NCBI GenBank assembly: GCA_973895155.1
Contig: OZ316891.1
Coordinates: 19,902,001 to 19,966,000 of the forward strand
Source of the DNA: Marsupella aquatica
Lineage: Eukaryota > Marchantiophyta
Length of the DNA stretch: 64,000 bases
Direction of reading: 5' to 3'
Position numbers and translations under genes: made by a program. Of the stretch, positions 13,583 to 26,587 are shown piece by piece (the stretch's first letter is position 1; every line of letters starts with the position of its first letter). The notes beneath the pieces are model-generated. The model was not told the origin of the DNA. It saw only the letters and a list, made by a program, of their open reading frames with translations, and ran no database searches.

Positions 13583-16500
13583 TCAGTCGATTTTCTTCGA
13601 TCGCTCTTTCTTACGACTTCTTGGGAGCTTTGATGATGCCATCTTTGGTGGGAAAATATATCTGAGAGAATGCTCCCAGATGTAGCAACTGACAAACATG
13701 GCCGCCGCCCAGCCTAGCACCTTACCTCCATACGGTTGAGGAAGTGGAACTAATCTCAACCAATTATTCAAGCTCCTGAACAGATCAGAGGTTATGGCGG
13801 TGAAGAAAATCCCTGCTGATGTAAGAGCAAAATAAAATGGCTTATTTTCCCTAATGCTTTGATTAAAAGGATGGCCAATGTAGTTCACCGCGAAAGTAGC
13901 AACTTGGATCATCATGTTTGCCATGTAGGAGACTGTATTGACAAGATTGGGTGAAAATTCTGAGTCTGGCTCGACGCACTCTTCAGGCATGAATTCCCGG
14001 GCACCATTCACTACAGTAACGAGGAAGGTGATATGAATTGCAAATTGGCCAAGGAGGGACAAAATGACATACGCGTTGAAGATATTAGGATGGGGTCGCT
14101 GAGCTGAAAGCTTGCCTAAGGGCCTTGCATGAGATATAAATAGGAAGAATGCTGCTGTAAAGAGACCACTTATTGTAGCTTGCATGTCGCCAAGTTTCAC
14201 TCCATCCAGATACATCACACTCAAGACATAGGCAGTGGCAAGGCAATTCAGACCCAGAATTTTGAACATCTGTAGGGTTGTGACCAAAGTACTACGACCC
14301 TGTCTGATGATATCTGTCACCGGTTGAACTGAGGAGTGTTTGGCAGTGAAGGGTGCAGCCATGGATGCATCCCCTGGCCTTACCATGGGTGCAGACCTCC
14401 CATCCCCTTCGGCCCCGAGCTCGTTCACCATCTTTTGGAGCTTTTGCTTCCGAAGTCTTGCTTGAGCTAGTGACGCACTCTCACCTGCTTGCGTTGCTGT
14501 CGATGACGTGGGTTCACTTGGCCCTGCACTTGGCAACCCAGCTTTGACTCGCCGAGTTTGATTGGGAGACACAGGAGGCCCAATCTGCATTGCTTCATTA
14601 AGACCGGTGTGCGCTGGGATGCCACTCTTCAGGTGTTTGCCCTTCTGGCTTTGCAAATCAGAAGAATTCCCAGAAGATGGTGGCAGACCTGGACGAGAAA
14701 AAATTGTTAACAAAAATTAATTACATTTCCAAGACCAATCTCCCTGCTCTATGAGAGACAATGGTCAAAGACTTAGCAAACAGTCATGAGTGACCTCTCT
14801 TTGTCACTGCAACGACTTGGCGGTCAGATACAGAGAAACTTTATATCAGCTCAATAAACTCGCATCTACAATGCAAGACTGTGTCGATTCATTTCCGGCA
14901 CTACCTCCCATACCTCCCTGTTTAACTACGAGTAATCGTTCGTTGTCTTGTCTATATTGAAAGGGCAATATCTCAGTCGTCTCTTACAATGCTAACGACG
15001 AACCGACCTCTAACACCCCACCCCACCCCAACCGACCCGACCCGACCCGACCCGACCCCAAAGACAATAAGCAATATCTCCCAATCTGGTTACTGAACGT
15101 ACTCCCTCGCCAGACCTTAATCAGAAATCTACGCAGAGTGGGAAAACCGATCAGTCTAGCAATTTCGCCACACTTAGAAGTCTGCAGGTCAGTTCATGGA
15201 TATCTGGTGCAGATCAGGGGCTATGGTCAGCTCTCTGATTGGTACCCTGTATTTGCTGACCACTTAGTCTCACTTGCTGAGAACTGTCCATAAATTGTTG
15301 GTCATATTACGGAATTGGGTCCCGTGGATTTTCAATTCAGTTCTTCACTATGCCTTCACACGTCCTGACATGAATAATTCTTCAACATTTCTTTCAAAGC
15401 ATCGGCCAGACTGCATTTGGTTGAGATATACATGGTTGATAAAAACGTTACATCGTTGCGCCCATAAATCAGTTATACCATTAACCAACAGTTGATGTCC
15501 CCCTCATTTGTAAACATAAGCATACTCTGACCCGTTCAACAGCTCATCCGAGACAGAACTGCAGCCCAATAGATTATGGAACTGCTGTTGGCAATGAGCG
15601 AATCAAATTCAGAAGTCCAAAGCTTGGAATATGACATTCAGAAAACAACGTTGCTTTGTTTCAGTTCTGTTGTAAAACACATGTACGCTCTGTGCGACTT
15701 GAACTTCAGGACAAAAATCCAGCATGTCAAGAGGAAGTTCAGTATTTACCAGGAGATGACCCATCATCACTACTTCTCACTCCGGATGACTTTGCTGTGG
15801 AGGATGGAGCTTGTTTAACAGGGGGGAGGTGATTAAGCAGGGCGACTCCAACATGTGCCTGCACATTTCAAGCAGAGAATTTAGTGCGGTAAACACTCAA
15901 ATTTTAAGGATGTAAGACCGACACGAAAACCAAACAAAGAATATGAGGCAGCCTTTAGAGGCATGGTGTAATTGAAACCTGTTTGAGCGCACCAACATCA
16001 TTTGTCCCATCTCCACACATAAGAGCGGTACGTCCGGCAGATTTCAACGCTGTCAAAATCAGCTCTTTTTGGTCTGGCGCCACCCTGGCAAAGACCTGGA
16101 ATACCACATCAAGACCACACTTACGATAAATAAATAATAAATAGACAACATAAAACAATAACCGCATGACTTTATGACCAAATTGAATTTCCAACCTTTA
16201 TTGATGGCAAAATCGACTCGAGTACATTAGTCCGTTGTAGCATGTTTAGCCCATCGCCGGCAATGCAAATATCATATGTACTCGCTATTTCGACAGCGTC
16301 CTCTTCTCTGTAGCAATGAAGAACTGATCAGATGAAAAAGTCGTTGCTCTTGTAATATACGATGCAGCATATCCCATGAAGCATAGTATCCAGCTGAAAC
16401 AAACTTGGATCTTAGTCAGAAGGAGAACTGTGCACGTACTTGTATGGCATACTGATTGATTCATCAGGTGACAGCCAATAGAAAAGTCCATCATGGGAAG

Positions 16501-19500
16501 CGTCTTCAGAAAGGGTCAGTATCAACGCCGAGCGCGTGATAATGTGCACTTGAGAAGCAATGTGACACGCAGTTAGGGCTTGGTCTCCTGTTATCATAAC
16601 CTTCAGCAGAACCCCAAAATATCAAGTCAAGTTTAGAAGTAAACAGTGGAACAGGGCCCAAAAATAGTACCAACAACTTGGACCGACAGTAATGCAATAC
16701 CAGACTCCGGCATACGGCATAGATCAACCGATTTGCACAATGCTATATCCCAACACTTTTTTCTATCTCAATATCAAACCTCCGCATTCATACGTCATTG
16801 CAATCTTTCCGATTTTAAACCCAGAAATTTCTCACTAACTTATAGAAAAGAATAATGGTCTGAAAATGAACTACATTCACAAACCAAGTCATGAGAAGAA
16901 TCTTGGAGCTCTTTCAGGAGTTCCCTTGAATCAATTCGAAGTGGACATGCAAAAACCTGAACAAAAAACATTAAAAATTCAGACTGTTGATATCTCCTAC
17001 TTTTCTAACGGGGTGAAATCTCTATCTTCGGCTATTTCTCCAAAAGAGACATTCTTCTACAGATAGGTGTCTCCAGATTGCTACTAAGAAGATAGACAAC
17101 CCACAATAACTTGGCAAGAGAATATAATTTACTGCGAATCCAGCAAATATTAGCTTGCTTTCCACAGTTTCACGGTCCAGACTTCTCGCCTCTCCAACCT
17201 GCAAACAAGCAAGACCAAGGATCTCATGCTCAAACGGTATTCAACATTTTTGTGTGATTATCACAGGTCCAACTCTTAAAGGTCCATCCATTTCAAAGCA
17301 TGGACGTATATTCTTGTTCAATTCTTTATTCTTGATTGCGAGTCTTCTTGAGTAACCAACATACTCCAATGACCACAAAAAATACACACAAAGCGAACAT
17401 TGGAGCGGTACAAGAACCATGTAGAGGAGCTAGTAGACATCCGAAATCTAGACAGTTATTCCACTAAAGGTGTGTTTCCTCTACTGTTTTAGGAAGGGGG
17501 GTATTTCAACTGTTGGAAATTTTAGGGAACACATTTATTGTTATATATTGTCACCATAAATGGCAAAGCAGTATCATTTCTTCCCACACTCGGTGCATGA
17601 TAGTAGTGTATGAGTAATAAACTGGAAAGCAATACAAATACAAATACCACTGCGGAATTGTTGAAGAAACCGAAAGTAGAAGTATACCGCCATATCTGGA
17701 AGGTGTTTGTAAGCTAGTGCTAGTACACGAGACCCCTGCCGAGTGTAATGTTTGTAGGCTTCCGCATATCCAGAGTCTACTTCAATTAAGCGCTCTTGAA
17801 TCGTTTCAGGGGCCCCCTGCAAAGTCCTCCATTCATGAGTGTGACAATCCAAGAAGTTCATTTTACAGATCTTAGTACTTCAATCATACGGACTGACTCC
17901 AATACAGTTATGAATTTGTTCTCCAGCGCCAATACATTTGACCTTATGGAATGTCACATATGGACCGTCTAGGGAAGTTTGAACTAAAAACCAAGTACCA
18001 CCAATTCAACTTCTCTACAGTGCGCTGAACATGTAAGATAATTTATGCGCGACGCCTGCTTGGACACGGAGGTTCATTTTCATGAAAATTATAAGTTCAG
18101 ATATGAGTGCCAAAGATTACAGGAGAGAAATACATACCTTGACCAAAGAATAAAATGAGTCTTGAACTCTGACAATTACAGACATGCGCTTCAAATGTGA
18201 TGAGAACTGATGACGATGAATAATCTGTATAGGAGGGTCGCTCCCCCTACAACCAAATTAAACTTCACTGAGCTTTGTTTGTGAGCATGAGAGCCCACTA
18301 ATTACGAAGGGCTCACATACCTTCCATTTGATTCTCAACGAAACAAAAACGAACCAATAGGGCTGACAAGAAACAAAGATGGTGGCCAAAAGCCTTCTGT
18401 AGTAATATGCAGAATCCTCTTTGTAGTCCAATAGGTGTCCTCTTGCTCTCAAAATAAGCTCAATGCCGCCGTAACTCGATCCTATCAAGACCACCTCTCT
18501 CAATAAGCGGCAGAACTTACCGGTGAGGTACAGCTCTCTGGTCAGCTGTGTATGTCCAATCAACGCCCTTCAATGCAGCTTTTTCTAACGGATCCCCCAC
18601 CTGCATCAAAATCCTCCCCGTAACACTTTCAGTTTCGCCACCCCTCGGACATGGTTGACTGATTTGCTCTTAAAATGCTCAGTATATGTGCACAACGAGT
18701 CGCCAGGACTGTTCTACAGTGCGTGAGGAAGCATACATGCTTCAGACATCCTCAAACATAGCGCTCTATGGAATAGGGGGTAAAAGTATATATTTCCACA
18801 AAAGCGAAGAGTCTGTTAACGATTCTATATTTAGAGCCAGACACCGATGAACATAACAGATTTTCAGAAACACTAGAATATCACTCAGGAGTTTTCAATC
18901 AAAAGAAGAAAAAAGAAGGGGAAAGGGGAAAGGGGGACAAGGAAAAAAAGGAGGACAGAAAGTTCCTCACAAGTTTGTTGTCAACCAAAACAAGGGCGTG
19001 GCACGCTGCAAGTGCTTGAAGAGTGCGAGTTGAAAACTTCTTGGGGTTTGTCTCCAACCCTATGGTGTCTCCCAAGTTCACAACACCGCGGAATTCCTAC
19101 AAAGATATAGTGAAGTTAATTTGATCTCCTATTGAGCAATAACAATAAATGAAGTAGATCCACGGTTCCCTAACGTGAGGCTAACAACCGTCAAATTTAT
19201 CATTAGGATGAGCACAACACTATGAAATGTATCACAATCTAACTCTGACATACATCTAGCTCATCATGAAACTAAATTCCTTTTGCAAAAGGGTTACCAA
19301 CTGGTACCATGTCATCACTTGTCAGAGTACCAGTCTTGTCGAAGCAACACACATCGACCTGCAAACATAAAGCAAACCAAAGTAAGCATACATCCTCTGT
19401 AAACACTAATGACCTGCATTAAGACTACAACAGCTTAACGCCGAAACCAACATGCTCGGTATGACCATGCACAGAAGGTACTCTAGTCACCATACTCAAG

Positions 19501-22500
19501 TTCAGCCACAAGTAACATTGCGCTCATGGGCAAATTAAACGTCTTAAAACTACCGTCTGTCACCGATACCTCGAAAGTCAACGAAGTGCTTACAGATGGT
19601 CTGACAATACCTTTCCAGCAAAAGGAATTCTGAAGGGCTCAGTGCAGAATATTCCCTTCCTAGCTAGAGCAATCAACGAAGTGTTAACCGCGATTGAGAG
19701 TTCCATTGGTAACTCTGGTGGAATGACTGAAGTAATGATTAGGGAACAGTTTAGAAACAGTTTATACTTGCTTCGAGTTGGGTCATCCAGGCCCTGCAAC
19801 GATTACCACTAATGTCAAAAGGAATGCACCAGGCGTTACAACACAAACTCGAACAAGTGGCAAGGAACACTTCAAGAAAGCTTCCACATCAGGTTCTTCA
19901 TATTGCAAATAAACGCACTGACCTTCATCAATACATAGCCAGCTGCAATCAGCGCAAAAAACACCAGAAACAGTATGAAAAGTCCACTCTCCCAGTTATT
20001 TGCTGTGACCTAGGAAAGCCACAATAACGAAAGATGTTACAATATTGAAAAGGAAACGCAGGTCCGAATTTCAGATTGAATGCCCTATCTAAATGTTAAA
20101 TTGAGCCTGTTAGGCGACAAGCAACAAATGACGTTTTCAGTGCCAAGAGTCATGCCATTCTATTGTAAACGGACATATGTAGGGTATTAACCAGCAATGC
20201 GAAGCCAGTAAATCTGAAATGAGAATTGGACGAAGACAAAAGTCTGACTCTAAGCCTCACAGGAGGAGTCACTTCGCAACCCAGATTCCACACTTGCAAA
20301 GTGTGTATCGCCTCAAGGAATATGAAATTTGCCCGGAGTGATACAACATCAACTCCGTCCTGCTGTCTATGAAGTTGCGAGTGTGCCTTGTCTCTTAAGG
20401 CATTGGTCTTCACCTAGCTGAATTAGACTACCTTAAAAAGGTTGATGGATGTAAGATATCCATATATGTGTCGGGCTTTGATACTTATCCCTGACTCAAG
20501 AGTAAATAACTGCCTCAAGAAATTGATACCGAACAAGCAGCACGAGGTAGCAAATATCCTCTTATTAACATAGATTAGGTGTGTCGGCTGGCAATTTTAG
20601 CGCATCAATGATAAAAGGATAACCAAGACTGTCGACGGGAACAGAATGGAACCAAGCTACTGTGAAAAGAAACCAGAACCTTGAAAAAATAATCTCATGT
20701 CTTCTACAAGCATGAGCCTTTGGCTTAAGCTTTTAGGAAAGAAGAGAAAGTTCTCCTGGTGACTTAGTCGTGTCGAATTGCAGGTCAGCTATGAAGAAAG
20801 AGTTCAATTTACAGCTGAGGCGAGGAAAATACTTTAAAAACGACCATCTTAAAATCGGTTAGGCTCCAGGAAACCCAAACAAGTACAGGAGAAAAGCTGT
20901 TATCAAATCAAAAGCGTTCCCTACGTGCCAGTTGTTTGCCACTGAAGTAAGGAATTTACCCTTCCTCCACTCAATCACTTTCACTTGCAAGCTAGCCACA
21001 TAATCTCCGGGCACTCATAATTGGAGACAGACTGGATAGTGAGATACTTAAACAAATTGTGACCCTGAACAATTAATAAATAAAGATCAGTCAAAACGTA
21101 TTACCCGCTCCGAGGAGAACAATATGGTACGCATTAGCTTTCCTTGACTTGTCCCGAAGCCGGTCCGCAATACAACAGCGAGACAACCCCCATCAGGAGT
21201 TTTTAAGGGACCCGCCTATAGAAACACAGGATGTATTAGCATACCTCCAGTCTTGGGCTCTAGTCTTGTCATTCGAGTTAGCACTTCAATAGCCAAAGAC
21301 TCATGATGAAGAGAAGCTAACAGATATCATAAAGAGACCCACTTTCTCCGGAATGTGCTGGAATATCTTTGTGCCACCAAATAAAACATGATTCTTGTGC
21401 CGCCTTATTGACAACCTTTCTTGAGGCTCTTCGTTCAAAATGGAACCCTGTGAACAGATTAGAACCAACGAGGGATTCAAGCTTAGTCTCTCCGCTACTT
21501 TCTTGGAAAACTGTAAGCGGTTGCAATAAACACCAGGGAATACTAAATAATCTCAGCAATAGTGCCTCACTTTCCATTGTGGAGTAGACTCTCCAGTTAG
21601 CAGTGCTTCATTCGCGATAGCACTGCCCGAAACCAACAACATGTCTGCTGGAACTGTTCTCTCTTCACTACCAGGTCCGGTTGGGCGGCCAATTGATACA
21701 ACATCACCGGGTAAAAGATCCATCCCAGACAGTTTCACCCACCTGGAAACAGCAGAATCAATGAATAATTAATTCTCCATTACCAAATATATGCCTCACA
21801 CTAGTTTAGCCCGTCAAATATTCTGAACACTGTCAAAGTCGTGCCAAAAACTCATGCATAAGAAATGATTCTCTTAGAGGAATGAATTGCAATGGCAGTT
21901 CAAGATAACTCAAAGGCAGTGTGAACTGTTTATGGCGAAAGAAATCAAATTGAGAGCCACAGAAATAACACCTCTCTGATACTCACGTACCCGGGACTGA
22001 CATCTATTACATGCAAATACAAAAAGTTCTTCACGTACAATTTCCATTTGATGTGACTCACAACTGTAAATGACAGTAGGAGCACAGTGGTGACTTTAGT
22101 GATCTTTTTACATAGATTAGCTATCATGGAAGTGCACAATCCATGTTACCAATGGCCAAATTATTTTACCGGTGACCCTGTACACTTCATTGTTTTCCTA
22201 AGATAATGATTCGGCTGAGCAGATGAGAACACTTCCACGTTCCCTTCTCAGCCGCCTCCGTTGATCTTATAGGTTCTACTTTACAGATCAGACAGGATAT
22301 ATTAGCTCCTGGAGATATACACACGTCATAATGAATAAACTCTAAGTGGAGAATTCACACATATCCCTAAACACGACACAACACTTCATGATCAAACCGT
22401 TCAGGTCCAAGCTTCAATCAAAGAAACTTACTTTCCAGCCCTATGGACTATTAGCGTCTGGCTGTCAACTCGAACCCGTCGCAACTCTGCCAAAGTCCTC

Positions 22501-25500
22501 AGCCGACTCTTGACTACCGTAGACTCAAAGAGTACCAGCATGAACAGCGTAAACAGGCTGTAGTACCAATAGTCATCTAAACACCAAAGCCCCACACAAA
22601 ACACCTGCCATTGGAATTTTGTAAATTTAGAGAACAATGCGACATTGATATCAATTCCCACCTCAAATGTGCTAAATCTTTTGCACTTCATCCCCAGGTT
22701 TTCCTCTGGACATGAGAGACTGCATCAATCCACATTTAAACCAACAAAAGATGATTCGAAAGTTTCGGACAATGATGAAAAATTAACTGCATGCACATCA
22801 TTGACCAACAGGTACTGCTGAGACGATACTATAAACCTAGGGGTGCCACAGTTCCCTGACATCACTAGGTAGCAAGACTTCACAGCAAATACAGAATACA
22901 AAAGGTCCGCTGCTCTTATTCTGTCACCACTCCAAAGTTTATTTGATTCCACACCGACACACACAAAGCAGGAGCCGGAAAGAGTCTAGGCAGCCTTACA
23001 ATCCCGCTCAACTATTGACAATTAAATTACATAACATTCTAGTTAGGTGCCAAGAAGATTTGCGCCAAACATGGTCAGTTCAGTGAATCAAATTCGGACA
23101 AAGTAGAACGCAATCTTGGAGTTCATATCAGACTATAATCTTCCAAGTAATCCTTATTTAGGCACCAAAAGGGAGCCTTTCCAGCAGACAACTACTCGTG
23201 ACCATAGACCTCTTCCTCCTTGTCCCTTTACCCTGGGGATGGAGGTTATGGCTTGGGCGAGCAGGAAATGAGTGATATCTTTCCCTCCCCTAAACGAACC
23301 TTCAAATTCTAGTCTTATAAACACAAGACAGAGAAAACGCTTAAAAAAACTTTCTTTTATTTAGTTCTTTTTCTTTTTCGGTTTTTCATTAGGTCAGCAG
23401 CGGAATGACGCATCTGTAAGATCAGGAATCGCCGGTCTTCTCTTGCATGTGAAAGGAAAACCTACTTAACAATAACGCACTTACTCCGTTGAAAACCTCC
23501 CGCCGCCACCCTCTGGCTCTAAGGCATGGTCACATAAATTTGATCTGGGAATTTGATCTCGTCTTCACATATCACTCAGAAAAGTCCTACCTCGAAGCTC
23601 AGTGATAAGATACCCCAAGAAAAGCCCAGCTACAAGTCAGGGATGAACACCAGAAAAAGGAAAACAAACCTGGAACACAAAAAATGGCTCCATACAGTGC
23701 TCCTTCATAAGCACACCAAAAGTTGGTTGGGGGAACTCAAATCTGCAACAAACGGACATAAAACCACAGCCCATCAACCTTATGTTGGCTATCACCCTAC
23801 GAACATATCACGCATAATTTCAGCAAACACAGAAGATTTCAGCGAGGGCCATCTAAGACAATACAAAAACCAGGTATATTAAATACTGGATACCCACAAA
23901 ATAATTGGCAGTCATCCATGATACCAAGGATTCATAAATCTTGCTAGCTCATCAACATTCTAACCGTCATGCATCAGCATGCATAATTAAACCATGATAA
24001 ATCGAACCTGGAACAGACCGTCCATAACGGTATGAAATCATCCATCTTAAAACACAGCCCATCCTTATCCGGAAGCTCACCTTTCTTCCTACTTTAAGAA
24101 ATTGGGATAAACACCACATGCAAGCCTGAAGACATTCCGTTAAAAGCATGCGGAAACGGTAGACCCAAAGCAGTAGATCCGGCACGTACATGTTTCTCCC
24201 CCACTTGGTCATCGCTAGCTGGGATTTTGCTTCAGATCCATAACCCATCAACTTGCTGTAGATCCCAAAAAGTTCTTTCGATGGATAATCAAGTTTAACA
24301 AAGCAATTCACATCCTCTGAGAAGATGAAACGCTGCTTTCGAAACTCGAATCCAATCTCGTAGTCAACAGGTACTGATGGAGAAGCTGTAGATAGGTGCC
24401 TAGTGGCCAGAAGTTGGTGAACATCTCGACGACCAGTGTCTTTTTCACCAGCCTGCTACACGAAGCAGACAAGACCTCAACGGAGTATATTTACAAACTT
24501 CCGGTAGGACAAGGAGAATTGGATCAATTAATAACAGGAACCCTTAGAATTCACCCTAACCATGCGAAGGATGGCTTGCGGGAACCCTGTAAGCCTTCAA
24601 GGAACGAAATAGGATATCCTTTAAAAGCAAGTAGGGGCTTGGAGACTGTTATGATTGTGTCCTAAGCGCGTCAAGCCTGAAAGAAGGGTTTTCTATAATA
24701 AAAAGAAGTTGAGCAACTATGGTACAAAACAACCACTAATATTTCTGCCGACCTCAAGTTCTAAACATCGACAAGCCATCTTCACAAAAGACTCCAAAGG
24801 AACAACAAAATGTAACTGGCGGATGAAAGGAGGAACTACACTTTCCCTCTCACAAAAAAAAGGTTAATGAATGGGGCAATTTCCCTTTGGATATATACTA
24901 CATTTAAACAACTCCTGCCCAGAAACGACCCTAGCAGTAGGCCACCAAAGTCTAACCTTTGCGGTAGTGCGCTCTGATCAATTTACAGGGGAGATTGCAC
25001 TTAAGCACTCGAAAAAAATCATATTTCGAGGCTAGTTAATTTCTTCCATAGAAAAGCAGATATGAACCTCATTTTCTTCATGTAAAGACGAATTCTGTGC
25101 GCGAAATACATGTGAGATCACAGAGTTGAAAAATTGAACATACAATTTCTCGACGCTCAAGTGAAACAATCTCCTTCGCACCAGAAAACCTTGCCGGAAC
25201 AACTTTGCAGATATCTGCTGCGTGAACATCCTTCACCTTCACGTATCAGACGTATGACCGTCAGAGTCATGACATTCAATTGCCATCGTGAGAAGCTTCC
25301 AACAATTCAAAAACTGCAATAATGCTATCATGTTTCACGTGCCCTGCTTCAGTTCCAGAAGCTTACTCGACTTGCAAAAACCTCCTGTAGGTAGAAAGTT
25401 ATAACAACGCCCTCGAGCCACAATCCTCTGATACTACCTCTCGGCGGCTCAGAAGTGTCTCATCATCGGATCAGGGAGGAATTCCAAAGAGCATGCCAGA

Positions 25501-25827
25501 AGAGAACCAATCCACCACTAAATTTGTATTAGTCTGGCGAGTACGTAAGAAATGCAGAGGCAGAGTAGCTGTGCGTTTTACCTTGAAGGCGTGCATGAAG
25601 CAACGAAAGTCGATAGACCAAACAGTGAATAGGAAGGTGAGGATGTGCACAAGAACCAAACATAAGAGTACGATTCCGGCATCTCCGATCTCCATCTGCG
25701 GCACCGCCATCACCAGCCATGCCAAATACATACCAACGAAGGGCCAAACATCTAGTCGCCAAGGCAGAGACCTCCATTTGTAGAGCTCTACCAATCTCAC
25801 TATCTTGCTTTCCACCCGCACACCCAT
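13583..25827 (-). CDS. P5A-type ATPase (ER transmembrane-helix dislocase, MIA/PDR2/Spf1 family)
   Basis: P-type ATPase of the P5A class. Family knowledge: ER membrane, ATP-driven removal of mistargeted or misinserted membrane helices; in Arabidopsis the homologue affects pollen and phosphate responses. I rebuilt 22 exons in continuous phase (3744 bp, 1247 aa): 25827-25582, 25236-25144, 24452-24190, 23742-23670, 22604-22432, 21742-21571, 21447-21343, 21215-21105, 20009-19923, 19793-19611, 19358-19308, 19096-18971, 18600-18521, 18246-18138, 17816-17688, 17198-17133, 16956-16885, 16600-16440, 16307-16196, 16095-15979, 15858-15750, 14688-13583. TGES (actuator) is at about 332, the P5A motif PPELPMELS at about 466, phosphorylation motif DKTGT with Asp at about 509, MITGDQ at about 715 and [11 protein letters not shown] at about 832. 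A Ser/Pro/Gln-rich linker at about 844-990 precedes the C-terminal membrane segments. The ATG at 25827 was chosen because it sits the usual distance before the conserved WRLDVWPF segment. Exon 2 borders are the least certain. Confidence 0.94.
15018..15060. repeat. C-rich microsatellite in a P5A intron
   Basis: ACCCC repeats followed by CCGAC/ACCCG repeats, in the long intron before the last P5A exon. On the gene strand it is a G-rich run. Confidence 0.9.
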
Positions 25828-26167
25828 ACTGACTAAAGACTTCAAACGCAATTCCTACGCCGTCGTCAATCCATCGAGTGGGAAGCTTGCCTCTCGTGAA
25901 TGTGAGGAAGAACTACGACATGCGCTGCCGTAGTCCTAATGACACGGCTTGGATGGGAAATCCTTGTTTTGCCTTCGAAGGAAAGGGCTCAGAGACTGAG
26001 GAATAATAGTCACAATCCTTCCGTTTGTTTTGCTTTTGGGGAAAGAATTTTTCTACGAGTTCGTGAGGGCTCTAGGCGAACAATAGGTCATTCCTCAGTC
26101 TGTCTCTTTGTCTGCAATCCATCGCTCTTCTACCGCTCTTTCTTTTCTCAATCTACCGCTCTTTCTT

Positions 26168-26587
26168 TCCAAATGTCAGAAGCCCTGGCCGTTGGATTAT
26201 GGTGACAACTTTTCCTGGCTGTTCGATTATTATGGTGATAGTTTTTCCACACCTTCCATGTCTACCTATGGCTCTTCCTTTCCAAATGTCAGGTGTCCTG
26301 GCCTTTGGATTGTGGCGATATTTTTTCCTGGCTGTTGGATTATGGTGATAACTTTTCCATACCTTCCATGTCTACCTATGGCTCTTCCAGCCCTGGCCGT
26401 TGGATTGTGGTGATATTGTTTCCTGGCTGTTGGATTATTATGGTGATAATTTTTCCACACCTTCCGTGTCTATATCTATGGCTCTTCCTTTCCAAATGTC
26501 AGGAGCCCTGACCGTTGGATTGTGGTGATATTTTTTCCTGGCTGTTGGATTATGGAGATAGTTTTTCCACACCTTCCATGTCTGACC
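26168..26587. repeat. Minisatellite, four units of about 105 bp, upstream of the P5A ATPase
   Basis: Units share TTTCCTGGCTGTTGGATTAT, TTTTTCCACACCTTCCATGT and CTATGGCTCTTCC. One unit lacks about 18 bp. The array begins about 340 bp upstream of the P5A start codon, in its promoter or 5' UTR region. Confidence 0.92.

Noticed and set aside
21317-21577. Minus-strand open frame over the P5A exon at 21447-21343
   Set aside because: The conserved P5A residues ([12 protein letters not shown]) are in a different frame; this one is a shadow.
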